64,000 bases of DNA from Diprion similis (GCF_021155765.1 NC_060112.1:23648501-23712500); one strand, 5' to 3'; counted from the first letter of the stretch, positions 13,701 to 25,728 are shown. The notes: a model not told the origin generated them from the sequence alone. Numbers and translations are program-made.

Positions 13701-15752
13701 CGGCATAATTTGTACAATGGTAGTCACAAGGTAGGGCAGAAGGTGGAGCAAAAGGCGCGTTAAGGATAGAATTAATTGCAGCTCTGGGTAAAGAAAATAA
13801 GGATAATTCCTCCGTCTCTCGGAGCTTAATTGTAGGGCCAAGGAGGCGTAGATAATGGTAGGATGGAGTTCCGGGGACTCCTAACGACCGGCAATTTGTC
13901 AGTGAAGTAAGAAAAACTCTACTACAACCTACCTGGTCTTATCATCATTTCAGATCAATCTCCAGGGGCAGGAGGAGTGCAATAACGCGACGAGCACCAC
14001 GTCGTCAGAAATACTGGACAACTCGACGGTGATGGAGAGCATATCGAGCGTCTCCACGACCTGCTACTACGTTCTCTTCGCCGACGTAAGAGCCCCAGCT
14101 CACCACACGCTCTTGTCTCTCGTTTCTTCCGATCTAAACGGTTAACAGCCATCGTACTCTTCCAGCTATTTCCGGTCCTCGTCATGCTGGTCATGGTCAC
14201 CTGCGCCGTCTACCAGATCCTCACATCCGTCTTCAAGGTTGCTGTGCTGAGTGTCGTCGTCGCGTGCTACCTCGCCGTCAGCATTTATCAGGCCTCGACG
14301 GAGCTGGACTCGGAACCCAGAGGACGTTGGTTGGCCGGTGTTCTGGTGGTTTCCTTCATGGCGGCGCTGGTCGCCCACTCCCAGCACACCGAGGCTACCT
14401 ACAGGCTAGACTTTTTGTGGAAGCTCCAGGCGACGGAGGAGAAGGAGGACATGGAGCACCTCAAGGCCTACAACCAGAAACTGCTGGCCAACATACTTCC
14501 CGAACATGTTGCCGAGCATTTTCTCTACACTGTTAATTCCGACGTGAGTTCTTATGGACACTCGAAGAAGGATGGGGGAACGGAAAAGGACTCACACGAT
14601 GATTTGTATCTTTCAGGAACTCTACCACGAGCAGTGCGCCTTTGTCTGCATAATGTTCGCATCGATACCGAATTTCTCCGAATTCTACATCGAACTCGAG
14701 GCGAATAACGAGGGGGTCGAATGTCTTCGGCTACTCAACGAGATCATTGCCGATTTTGACGAAATACTTGCCGAGGACGACTTCAAGTACATTGAGAAGA
14801 TCAAGAGCACCGGGGCCACGTACATGGCAGCGTCTGGTTAGTCTCGCATTTCCTTAAAATTCTTGGATCATCGAATGGTCAAAGCGTTACCGTTACAGTC
14901 CTTGCATGAACTTTCTTGTCGCAGTCCTTGCGGAATATATTAGATCGGATTGGATAGTATCTGTGCGTTACTAAATAAAATGAACTCATTGCACGACAGA
15001 GTCCTAGTTTATTAGTCCTATTTATTATCGTCGACGATCGACTAACTTTTGGTTGATAATGTATAGCCTTAATACATCCTTAATCCTTAAAGGACCGGCC
15101 TACGCCATTTGTCATACTGTCATTGATCTACCAGCATTTGACTTTGATTGTAAAAAAAGGATTTTTCCAAATTCCTTATACCCTGGTCCTCTAAGGATTG
15201 ATTTAAAAAACTTTCGCACCTGACATTGTCTGTACAAATTTGGCAGGACTTACGAAGAGCACCTGCGACATGCAGGACTACAGGCACATAACGGCGATGG
15301 CCGACTACGCGTTAAGGATTCGCGACCAGTTGTCGTACGTGAATGAGCACAGTTTCAACAACTTTCGCATGCGGGTTGGAATCAACATCGGACCGGTAGT
15401 CGCGGGTGTCATCGGAGCCCGTAAGCCGCAGTACGACATATGGGGGAACGCGGTGAACGTCGCCTCGCGAATGGACTCGACGGGGGTTTTGGACGGCATC
15501 CAGGTGACGCAGGAGGTCCGCGATATCCTCCACCAAAAGGGTTACCCGCTCACCTGCAGGGGGAGTATTCAGGTCAAGGGGAAGGGGAGCATGGTTACGT
15601 ACTTCCTCGACGGACCGAGGAGCGAGGACAGCAACTCCGCATTCTCCAAGGCGAACCAAAACTCGGTCAAATCTCTCAAACGGACGAATTCTAACAATAA
15701 TTCGGGGGTTGTCGAGCGAATCCCGTCGAGAAATGGCGTCGTGGCGCTTTAG
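4760..15752 (+). CDS. Membrane adenylate cyclase, type 5/6 class (3' part, 11 exons)
   Basis: Makes cAMP from ATP at the plasma membrane, normally under G-protein control. Exons: 4760-4906, 10825-10983, 11730-11981, 12598-12757, 12847-12944, 13044-13128, 13197-13313, 13954-14085, 14166-14543, 14617-14836, 15247-15752 (stop TAG 15750-15752); all junctions are AG/GT and the frame stays open for 750 residues. Exons 1-3 give the second half of C1a (metal-binding Asp in GDCYYCVSG, then [17 protein letters not shown] and [13 protein letters not shown]). Exons 3-4 give C1b, ending with [14 protein letters not shown]. Exons 5-9 give membrane segments 7-12, with an outside loop carrying two N-glycosylation sites (NAT, NST). 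Exons 9-11 give C2, with [34 protein letters not shown] and [12 protein letters not shown] (adenine-site Lys and Asp, catalytic Asn and Arg all kept). [18 protein letters not shown] and [12 protein letters not shown] match the vertebrate type 5/6 pattern better than types 1, 2, 3, 8 or 9. The N-terminus, first membrane block and first metal Asp lie outside the window. Odd: Ala in place of the forskolin-pocket Ser in C2. Confidence 0.96.
4936..5278. repeat. Degenerate GGATATCCGA-type palindromic repeat
   Basis: Directly after the first cyclase exon in the window, the intron is filled with variants of GGATATCCGGA, CCCGGATCC, GGATACTCGAA and TATTCGGAT, in both orientations because the core is palindromic. 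Spacing is irregular, so this is a decayed satellite-like or cryptically simple repeat rather than a clean tandem array. Confidence 0.65.
7188..7407. promoter_or_regulatory. Two NRF-1/Ewg-like palindromes, possible internal promoter
   Basis: TGCGCATGCGC at 7188-7198 and TGCGCATGCGCA at 7396-7407 match the palindromic site bound by NRF-1 (erect wing in flies), and a CCAAT box (TCCAATGGC) follows at about 7457. Such sites typically mark TATA-less promoters. They lie deep in an intron, so they could serve an alternative cyclase start or a non-coding transcript. This assignment is inference from motifs only. Confidence 0.3.
12487..12507. repeat. (CT)n microsatellite
   Basis: A short CT run in the intron between cyclase exons 3 and 4 of the window. 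Confidence 0.85.
15082..15199. mobile_element. Small inverted-repeat (MITE-like) element in the last cyclase intron
   Basis: The left end reads AATCCTTAAAGGACC and the right end reads GGTCCTCTAAGGATT, which is its inverted complement with one mismatch. About 118 bp separate the outer ends and no coding capacity lies between. It sits in the intron that splits the Gly codon after the GATYMAAS motif of C2. The size and terminal inverted repeats suit a non-autonomous DNA element; the target-site duplication is not clear. Confidence 0.45.
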
Positions 15753-17796
15753 GGTAGTTTGAGAGGTTTTGGGCCTTTTGCAAGACGACTTTTATCGAGG
15801 TTTGGTACATACGAATGGGCAGACTACCACTAAATCGAACGCTAAAGTTTAGTGGAGAAAAGTCTGTTAGAAGAATCTCGCTAACAATCAATTGCCAGAA
15901 AGCCTCAAAATCGAGGTTTAATTCCTGTTTTGGCGAATTAATCTCATCGATTTCGGAATTACTGCTATCTCGAAATTATAATCCATCTGTATCAATATGA
16001 AACAAGTATGAAAGATATTAGACAAATTGCAAAATACATTGTTTTATTCAGATTTCATATTGTGTCAAATGACGACGTGTCTGAAAAAAATAATTCTCGA
16101 GAACGTACGAATTAAAAAAGAAACAAAAAAAAATTCTTCCCTAAGCTAAAAGAAATTATACAAAGATAAAAAAAATATATACTTCACTTCTTCAGGAGAA
16201 AATTCATTTTTTAATAATTAAAATTTAAGGCAACACATTCCTTGGGATATTATGTCGAAATTTGAGATAAAAAATAGTTCTGAAGAGTGTCTGTATTAGA
16301 ATTGACGACACCCAAAGTTGGACGTTGAATACATTTGAGCCTATTTGTGATGACGGGGCGTTAAAGTTATCGACCATGACCGAAAATCAATTCTTTTACA
16401 TTCCAATGATTGCTTATGATAGGAAATCTTTGATAATGCTTGCGTTAACATAAATCGAATTTAAATCATGCTTTACGAATTTACCTGCATGGACAATTTA
16501 TGGCTTCCGGCTTCGCGGTGTGCATATATAATACCGATTATAATTTTCCGATCGATTAAGGGAAGGTCTAAGGTCGGAACATGGCGACAAAAATAGGCAC
16601 ATAACTTGTACACATCGTCGTCGAGGGATTAAACGACAATGCGCGATCACGCTAATGTCCTTTTCTAATCCTCCCAGAAAAAATATGCCTATTACATAAT
16701 ACGTTCCTCTTGAGGATAGAATTTTTTATACCTCTGGAGAAAATATTCGCGTCCCTTTGCTTCCGGCGTGTATTTTCTCACGTTATAGTTATTTTTTCAA
16801 AAAGCTTTCCGCTTAAGGATACGAAATAGAAAAAGTCTATCCTGAATGTTACAGCCGGACGTGTATGACGATGATTAGATGCTTAATGTAAAAGGATATT
16901 TGTTGACAAAAAGAAAAAGAAAAAGAAAATGAAAAAAAAAAACACTTCCATTTCACACGTCACGGTGGAATACCAACCAGTTCATTCGATTTTATCAAAC
17001 ACCTTTAACAAAACTGAAATTGTAGGTGTGTCAATTTCCCAATAATATAAATTGACTTATTATTGTCAATTATTTCCAACCAAAGATTGTAAAACGTTGT
17101 GAGAAAAGTTTCTCCAATTCCAACAAATTTATTATAGTGTCATGTCGTAATTACGTAAAAGTAAAGTTATCGAACTTTTGCGATCACATATTTATTACGT
17201 TTGATCATTTTACAAGTAAATCGAAATACCGATATTTGATCTATCTCATTTTATTTATCTCAACTAATTTAATCAGCAGTTAATATAGTATAATTGACTT
17301 GAAGTTGAATTATTTTTAAAAACCAAATATTTTCCGTTAATTAGTTAAACGAGAATTTTGATAACTTACGGCGAAGATTTTACAGTGTTTGAGGTTGGGA
17401 GAAAATTGAAATCAAAACGAAACAGCCGAGATCCATAAGAATAATTTTAATTAGTAATATTTTGTACGTACGTAATTAGACAAAAGAGATGAAATGTCTT
17501 CTGCAGATTTAACGTGCCAATCTTCTCTAAGGGCGAATAATCTCTAAACTTAATCATTAATTATCGCTAATTGAACGATCTGCACGATTTTATGGTTAAC
17601 AAAAATCCAAAACTGCGAAAAACATTGGATTAAGAATAACTGGGTACTTGAAAAATTGAAAAATTTTACAGCTGCGTCTTTTCTATACATATGCAAAACA
17701 TGCAAATATACGTGTTTAATAATTATTAATATATATATATATCCCGTATATATAAGCGAAAAAGATGCGAAGGTTCTGTTCGAGCCACGCGGGTTA

Positions 17797-17802
17797 AATA
17801 AA
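17797..17802 (+). terminator. Candidate poly(A) signal AATAAA (cyclase)
   Basis: First clear AATAAA downstream of the cyclase stop, about 2 kb after it. Others follow at 17883 and 18299. Confidence 0.25.
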
Positions 17803-18207
17803 GTCTTACAGGCGCTAAATTACGCACTTAAACCTTTCTAGTCAATATACCTAGAGGATGAAAGAGAGCTAATCATAGGTGAAATAAAAATTTCATCATC
17901 GTTATTTAAAGTCACCATAATACAACGAAAATAAGAAAAGTTTGAGGCAAGGAATACGACGAAAGTTACGAAGCTTCGAAAAAATGAATTCAAGCTGTAG
18001 TTTAAAATAGGTTGAATATAAATAATATATTATGTGTATAGTGATATGTTATATGTATATACATATGTATATTGAATATTGTACTTTGAGAAAGAGAAAT
18101 GATGGTATATACGAACGGGACCACGTGGAATGATTGAAAGAGATGTAATACACGAAAACAGAAAAACTATAATACGAACGAATATAGAAAAAAGAAGAAA
18201 AAAAAAT

Positions 18208-18229
18208 AACAACAACAACAACAACAACA
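18208..18229. repeat. (AAC)n microsatellite
   Basis: Seven AAC units following an A-rich tract. Confidence 0.85.
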
Positions 18230-18676
18230 GAGATAAGAATGAGAAATCAAACACATACGCGGAGAGTAAAAGAAATCAGATCGGAACCATTAATTTATAA
18301 TAAAGAATAATTGAGATATTGTTCATCCTTGGCTGTACTTTATAAATAATATAATACAACATATTACAGGTATATATGATCATTGTTGTTGTTATCATTA
18401 TTATTATTTGGTATTATTATTATTACTATTATTATTTAGCGTATACATATGTGATTGTTCTGTAAATATACATACAATATTTATTATATTTAAATATAAA
18501 ACATCGTGAGTATATGAAATGAACTATAGGTATATACAATACATATATACATACATTATAGAGGTAAATAATAGGATTTTTGGAAGATAAGAAAATAATA
18601 ATGAAATAAACTGTGGATATCACTTATTTTTTTAATCCCCATTAATCCAATCTGTGTTATCGTTCCTTGAAAAAAA

Positions 18677-19080
18677 GATTATAATAATAAAAAGATAGAA
18701 GTTTCGTTCAGATTTATTGAAATTTAACAGTTGAACTGATTATTTTTCAATTGGATTTCTCGTTTTGCGATAACTCAGAGAAGCGAGAAAAAAAAAGGAA
18801 GAATTCATTTTGAATGGGATCGGAAAACTTTTGTCACGATGAAAAATAAATAAATTTCTTACAACATCCTGAAATACCGAAGAGATTATAATAATAATAA
18901 TAATGATAATAATAATAAAGAAAGTATTTTCGTTCTAATTTATTCAAATTTAACACTTGAACTGAATTTTTCAATTGGATTTCTCGTTTTTCGATGGCTA
19001 ATTTAAAGGAAGCGAGAAAAAAAAGAAAAAAAATATTCGTGTTTGAACACCATCGGAAAACTTTTATCACCGTGAAATAT
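18677..19080. repeat. Tandem duplication, ~200 bp units
   Basis: Unit 1 (18677-18847) and unit 2 (18884-19080) share the same order of blocks: GATTATAATAATAA, TTTCGTTC followed by TTTATT, AATTTAACA and TTGAACTGA, TTTTCAATTGGATTTCTCG, GAAGCGAGAAAAAAA, and ATCGGAAAACTTTT followed by CAC and GTGAAA or GATGAAA. Differences are substitutions and AAT or A-run length changes, so the copies are not very recent. Confidence 0.8.
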
Positions 19081-20732
19081 AGCTCTTAAATAATACTAAT
19101 CATGTACTCGTATGTGTCGATGTCTGGCGAGTACCTTAACGTTTGTAAATGTGTGTATCCAATTACTATGTATGATAAGTGATGAAAATAATATGTAAAA
19201 TGTGTAACATGCTGGTACGTAATATATACGTATTCATATGTATATTGTACCGCACATAAAATATCAGTCGGGTATTTCGTCGACGTTAATATTGCGTATA
19301 TTATTGTACAGTCTTATCTGAAAGATGGGAAGAAGCGTGGCGTTGATCTCAACGTTTCACCGAATTACAGTGCAACGACTTTCGTTACGTACTTACAATA
19401 TTTATTATAATTATGAATTATTTTTTCCAATTATATCAAAATTTCGATCCGATAAATCGAATGTTAAAGTTCAGCCTTGAACCCGTATGCGTTAGTAGAT
19501 CTATATATTATATACACTTGTTTTATCGTGTAAACAATTTACGAAACGTATTTCAAATACTCGACTGATAAGAAGGAGAATATAAATAATAGAAATGCAG
19601 CGTATAGTCAATATTACGTGAATGATCCGTATATCGTGCCATTATATTGTACCGTATCTATGCTATACTTGAAGTGAATTTCAAATTGTATATGACGCCA
19701 TATCAAATTATCAAAAGGTAGAATCAATCCTCAATCCTCAGAGTAAATATTCAAACGATTAAACTATATCAAGACGATAACGTTAATTTGTCATGGGTAT
19801 ATTATAACTGCCCAGCTCCCATGTCTCTTATACATAATTACACACGAGCAAGTTGTATACTTTTGGCGTCAATTATTATTGCGGCAATAACTTATCTCCA
19901 AGGATGATCGACTCGCGTTCCTCAGCTACTCGAATAACCGCGCGCAACCAATTTAACGAATTAACGCATCATTCAACTTCGTAATCTATGCCGGTATTCA
20001 GAGCCTAGTAGACACTTACACTGTATCGAGAAAATGGTATAACTACCTAATTAAATACATGCATTGCTATATATTATAATGAATTAAATAAGACAAATTT
20101 GGTGTATTATATTTAATGGCCTAAAACGAATGCACTGTATAATGAATGAGGTTGCAGAGGATAACCAGAAATGAGATGAAAATTTTCTCACTGTAATAAA
20201 ATTTAATTACAAATGAAAAGTAAACAAATTTTTATCGAAGTAATAAAGAAAATACATTTGTTCAAAGGTGAATCAAACATGATCCTCAAGTGTAAAAATT
20301 ATATTTCTCATAGTATATAGTTATACACGTGATAACCGATCGAATTTATTCTTTACACACAAAGTTTACCACCAAGAAGAACGTCTCTGTTTGAAATTTC
20401 AACAACTCTCAGTCATCCAGAGTGCTTCAATATAGCTAATAAAAACGATATGAATGCGAGTTACGTAACACAGCTAGAGTGCTGAACGTCTTAAAAAAAA
20501 AAAAAAAAACTAAGAACCAGACACCGGGACGGTTTAAATAACCGAGCAATTGACTCTGAGCAAGTTGACGGTAAGATTATTTAATTTCTCATGAAAGTCC
20601 AATTCATTTTCGAGATATCAATGATGCACGCAACTTGAAACCCGTAACCATATTGCACCGATGGGTCAGCCTAGAATTAATCGACGAGCATTTTTCGAAC
20701 TCGATTAGTCGTGGGAAAAAATTTCCCGCTTT

Positions 20733-20765
20733 TATAACTCGAGCCTAAGTGAAGAACAATGCCTT
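20733..20765 (+). promoter_or_regulatory. Possible TATA promoter at the edge of a GC-richer patch
   Basis: TATAAC at 20733-20738 lies just before a CpG-rich stretch running to about 21350. It could be a distal start site for the SLC46 gene with a 5' UTR exon here, but no splice donor can be assigned with confidence. Long frames in this patch on either strand look like composition artefacts. Confidence 0.2.
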
Positions 20766-22032
20766 TCGTAGCTACGTTCAAAGTTCTTTCACCTTCTTCG
20801 TCCAATCGGAATCAATAGCTCCGAGTCACGTGACCCTGGCGCCTGCGCAAACGAAGCTGCGCGAACGACGTCGAGATACGATCGTTCCAACTTTAGTCGA
20901 TAGGAAACTTCGAGAGAACTCCGAGAACGCCGGCCGGTCTGCTGTCGCGTCTAACGAGGAAGAATAAGGCTGATGAAACGACCTCGAGTGATTTTTAACG
21001 CGCTCGAAACGCGGCAAGTCCCGCGAATGGCCAACTGACCGAGCATTTCTCAGTCGGCTGCGATCCACTTGAGTATCATTCACTCCTGAATGTCCATGGA
21101 TCCACCGCGTGTTCAGCCGCATGTGTTCAGTGCCTTGATTAGCACAGAACTCTGTGTAGCGCTGCGGTAGACGAGGATTGAACGGAGCGCATGAGCAGCG
21201 GGAAAAATGAGAAAACTGGTCCTTTTCAAATGCGGACCGTGTGAATTTGGCCTCAAGGACACTTGATGGGTGAGCTCGTTTCGTATTTCGCGGGATGATA
21301 CGTACGGCTCGGGAAAACCGAACGCGTTTCATTCCTTTTCTTTCCAGTCTTCGGATATCATAAAATCGAAATTTATCCGTCTCAATAGAAACCTGTGTTA
21401 TTATTTCTTAATTCTTTTCAACAAATTTGCTCTGTAATTTTGGCTCGCAACTATCTTCAGAATCTGTTTTTTCTTTAATTATGAAATTAGATGTTTCGAA
21501 TGACTATGAATTGATATTTTTCAGATTTCCATTTCTTGTAACTAAAAATCGATTTCGAAAATATACGACTTAAAATGAAGAAAAAAAATTAAAATAAAAA
21601 CCGAGTAACCGTGGCAGTAAAGTTTGCGCGACAGGTGAAAAAATTCGTCGCGATTCTCATCACCTGAAATCACATTGATCCGTGCAGCCAAAAAATGAGA
21701 TATTCATTTCTACTTCACGTTTTCTCGGGCGTCTTTTTTTCTGAGCCTGGTGAAACATTTTCAAAGAAAACAGTCTCTTCCTTGCGGATGTTATTCAACG
21801 TCGACCCGCATTGCTGATTGTTATCTGTAAAAATAATTGTAATACTTTTGTGATCTACAGATATGTACGTCAGGTGGCTGAAAGATCTACATCGATTGCC
21901 TCTTATCGAGAGATTTCACTTTCCGATAGAAGTTTAATGGGGGAAAAACTCAATGATCCGGACAGAACCGCGCTTCCAGTAAAACCAGTTCATAAGCTAA
22001 CGACGCTCGACTTTTACTCATAAAACGAGGCA

Positions 22033-22049
22033 GCTGCTATAATAGCAGC
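22033..22049 (+). promoter_or_regulatory. TATA-like box inside a perfect palindrome, SLC46 gene
   Basis: GCTGCTAT-A-ATAGCAGC is a perfect 17-nt palindrome with TATAAT at its centre, 180 nt upstream of the proposed start codon at 22229. The distance suits a core promoter with a short 5' UTR. Function is inferred from position and motif. Confidence 0.35.
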
Positions 22050-22228
22050 GTGCGCAAATTTCCTGTAATACCTACACAAACAGCGCGCGATTAAGATCCG
22101 TTGCAGAAAGATGAAACCTGCTTATGCAACAGCTCGATAGTCAGAGGGTTCTGAAACCGCTTCGAAACAAGTGGCTAAGAAGTTGAAGAGTGTTTTTCCC
22201 CGGCGTCGAGAACTGGTTCAAGATAAGA

Positions 22229-25200
22229 ATGAGCTCGTCCAACTCCGAGGTAAGCCATTAAACATTCTTGATGAGATTTAATAATCGATACCAGATCTAG
22301 AAGACGTCGTCGTTGAAAAAGATATATTGCCACAAAATACACAAGCCTTTGATCAATCTCAGGCAGAATTTGTTTGCTTGCAACACTTTGTTGATAAACT
22401 TTCAAGTGTGTTATTATGGTTTCATTCAACGGCGACGATGCGATGAGGTGATAAGTCGACGCAAAGACGCACGGAAGAATCTACGCGAGATGTGGGTTGG
22501 CGGGTCATTCGTTGCACTCGAGATAAACTCCGAGGTCACTCGGAGCATTGAATCATACGAGTAATTCATTGCGCCGGATGTTTCAGACGAGGTCCATCAA
22601 CGTGGAAGTGCGGAAGCCGAACCTCTGCAAAAGGTATTTCGGATGGATTCGCTACGTGTCGGTGGAGCCCACAATGTGGCTCTATATGATGGCTTACATG
22701 ACGACTTCCGTCGTCGAGCAGGCCTTCTACGTGAACAAAGCGTGCCGCGTCGACCATGGATTGTCGGAAGAGATCTGCGACAATTTAACCGGGAACGATA
22801 CGCTGCAGACAGAAGTTCAAGTAAGCAACTCGCCAAATTCACTTGACACTCGCTCCGGCCAATTGACTCATTCATGACGATGGATTTGACGGCCACTCGA
22901 CGTCGCCGATCTAGATTTGTCCTTGCAAAATCGATCAGATAGCTCGAATTGCCTTATAGTCACATCTTGCCTTGCAGATAACCTTTGGATACGATCTCGA
23001 AGCCGGACGGTAATTGGTTATGGTTAATTATTTTACGAAGTGACGCTCGTTCTTTGCCAGCAGATTTTTCTTTTGAACATCTGTTTTCATAAGATTTATG
23101 TGATAAGAGAGTTGCCCCAACACTTTAAACTCGTTGTGTAATATCTCGTTATATTCACGCGAGGAATTCTTTTCAGCATCACCGCGAAAAAAAAATAAGT
23201 AAACATACAATATTTCCAGGTGACGGTATCGACCTTCCAGCAATGGAACGACATCGCAAGCCATGCATTCCCCATAATCCTGGCACTCTTTAACGGGAAT
23301 TGGAGTGATCGCCGAGGGAGAAAAGCTCCGTTGGTGATCGCGCTGATTGGGAAGATAATATTCTCCTTCATGATCGTGGTGAACTCGGTAATGGACACCT
23401 GGACATTGAACATGGTCCTCTACACGGCTAGCTTGCCAATGGCCATACTGGGCAGTGACGTCGCGATATTCGCAAGCTGCTTCTCTTACATTTCGGACGT
23501 GTCTTCGGTCACTCAGCGAACAATTCGCGTCGCCATTCTGGACGTGGTTTACTTGAGCACTATGCCTACAGGTCAGAACTTCAGATTCGATGTGTTTCAG
23601 GTGGGGACTGAATGGAATCGGTCGCTAACAGTCCATTTTTCTGTTCCAGGAATTAGCCTGGGCTCCTATCTGTTCAACAATGTGGTCAACAAGTCCTACA
23701 CGATAATGTTCGCCATCAACGGTACGCTCCTAATTCTCGCCGTTATCTACTCCGTCTTGAGACTAGAAATGAGAACGACACCGCAGCAGATGCCGCTGGA
23801 TAGGGGGAGCAACGTGTTCCTCGATTATTTTGACAAGAAACACGTCGTTGCCAGTATAAATACTTTGATCAAGCCGAGACCCGAACGCAGGAGACTCTAC
23901 TTGTGGACTCTGCTGTTGGCCATGGCTCTTTACACCTTCCAAAGAAGTAATTCACCCTGTTTTGGATATTATCAGTCCTTATACCAGTTTCAAGGATCAA
24001 ATTTCAAAGATAATTTCAACCGCAAAGTGACGGGCACAAACGGCACGCGAAAATATTCTCGTTTGTATTTTCCGAGGAGTTTCGTTTGCCTTGAACTCTC
24101 CTCGAATTCGATTTCACGTTTGACCGGATATTACGAAGTCGATACTTTATCATGTATACTTTCTTCGTCTTTGTCTTTTTCGATGACCAAAAGTTTTACA
24201 TGCATTTTCCAGACGAGAGAGAAAAGAGCTACCTCTACACCGTGAAAACATTCTCATGGGACGTTGCAACTTTCAGTAGATTCCGAACCGTCCAATCGAG
24301 TTTATTCGTCGTAGGTAAGCGATTATGATCGATTTATAACAACCCAATTCCTAACGAATTTGTCAACTCTACATCACATTTCGTTTCAGCAATGCTCTTC
24401 GGCATTCCGATCATGAGTAAAGTCTTTAGGATGCGAGACACCTTGATTGTAGCCGTTGGAGCAATATCCCATGCGAGTGGCCGTGTCTTTTACGCAACTG
24501 CAACTAGCCCGGCTCTGTTCTACGTAGGTTAGTGTCTCATAATAACCATTTACTTGCACAGTCAATCAAAGCTGGGATCGATTCCAGGGATCAGGAACAT
24601 TAGACTCACTTAAAAACACTTTGAGATTACGTGGAGAATGGTTGCCGCATTTTCTCGATTTCTCAGATGAATCTAACCGTGGAATCATCCATAAAAGAAT
24701 ATACTATAGTGTCACTGAAATCATTGCTCTCGTGAAAAATGAACTTCCGGTAATCCATTCGCTTTCGTTTTCAGGTGCCGTGGTCGCTGCTTTGGGTCCA
24801 ATAGTGGCGCCAGTTCTCAGGTCGATGATGTCAAAGGTTGTTCCAGTGTCAGAAAGAGGTACATTTGCTATTGCCTGATTTGAAAGGGTCTAAAGTTGGA
24901 CCGATCCATACGTGCGGCTAGCGCAAGAACAGTACTTAGCGTTATACATATTCGAAACCATTTTCAGGGAAAGTGTTTGCTCTTCTGTCCGTGTGTGACA
25001 ATGCTGTACCGCTCGTCAGCACCGTCTTATACTCTCAACTTTACAACGCCACTGTAAAGACGACTCCAAGCTCAATTTACTGGCTGACGTTCAGCACTCA
25101 AATCGCAGTTCTGCTACTTAGTATGTGAGTATAAAACGAAATTGCAGTGCAATCCTGAAAGCGAGTATGAGGCTTACTTCTAGCAAGTCAGATGCAAGTG

Positions 25201-25728
25201 GTTATACATTTGCAGAGAAGTTCGTTGAACTCTTTTCCGAAGTAACTTGAGATCACTTGGCATTTACTCAACTCATATACAAAATAACTTAACTTCGTTT
25301 TCATTCATGAAGTCATGAATCAGCTCTAAGCCTTTTCAAATCTTTTTACTTATTTCAAGTAAATTGAAGAATTTCCAAGTCGTTTAAATCCCTGTATGTC
25401 ATGCTAAACGATCTGAACCAAAATCCAAGTCACTTCTGATTAATTTACTTAATTAATTCCATTTTTTTCGGTAACCAGTGAAACCGTGAAATCATTCGAA
25501 TCGTTCGAGTCTCGTAGTTCTCCGAGTCAGTTCTTTTTATTTCATATCGCTAATCAACAAATTGTTTAATTTATCTTTCGTTCTTCAAGGGTGATTCACG
25601 TGTCCCTGGGATCCCGACGGTTGGAATCCGTGAATGAAGAGACCGACAGTATCTGCAGTTCTCCGGAACTCACCAAGAACGATCCATCGCTTGAATCGTT
25701 TGACGAGAAAACGAACGCTGTAGCTTGA
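22229..25728 (+). CDS. MFS transporter, SLC46 (proton-coupled folate transporter-like) family
   Basis: Predicted multi-pass carrier for a small organic anion; SLC46 members move folate, haem-like or muropeptide substrates, and the substrate here is unknown. Exons: 22229-22249, 22587-22820, 23220-23571, 23650-23946, 24213-24314, 24390-24527, 24775-24858, 24968-25124, 25590-25728 (stop TGA 25726-25728), giving 507 residues, the family's usual length. Helix 1 (about residues 33-57, EPTMWLYMMAYMTTSVVEQ) is followed by an outside loop with N-glycosylation sites NLT and NDT, typical of SLC46. Residues 112-120, NWSDRRGRK, are the MFS loop 2-3 signature with its Asp. Further helices follow and the tail is hydrophilic and acidic/Ser-rich (about the last 40 residues). 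The start is chosen because ATG 22229 plus six codons ends exactly at GAG|GTAAGC and joins in frame; an alternative is ATG 22578, just before the exon 2 acceptor. The 78-nt intron 23572-23649 has no stop and is a multiple of three, so a 26-residue longer isoform would remain open. Confidence 0.9.
25180..25470. repeat. Degenerate AAGTCACTT/ACTTGA repeat in the last SLC46 intron
   Basis: The intron contains many variants of CAAGTCA, AAGTAACTTGA, GATCACTTGG, TTTCAAGTAAATTGAAG, AAGTCGTTT and AAGTCACTT. Similar words recur at 52.56-52.80 kb. It is low-order repetitive sequence with no clean unit. Confidence 0.45.

Larger units (their letters stand above)
15753..22032. other. Cyclase 3' UTR and spacer
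   Basis: AT-rich DNA without a supported gene. Canonical AATAAA hexamers, candidates for the cyclase poly(A) signal, occur at 17797-17802, 17883-17888 and 18299-18304; which one is used cannot be told from sequence. It also holds an (AAC)n run at 18208-18229, a tandem duplication at 18677-19080 and a GC-richer patch at 20.7-21.35 kb. Confidence 0.55.

Noticed and set aside
20826..21332. 168-codon open frame on the - strand
   Set aside because: Arg/Ser-rich product from a CpG-rich patch with another frame open opposite; it looks like a composition effect near a possible promoter.
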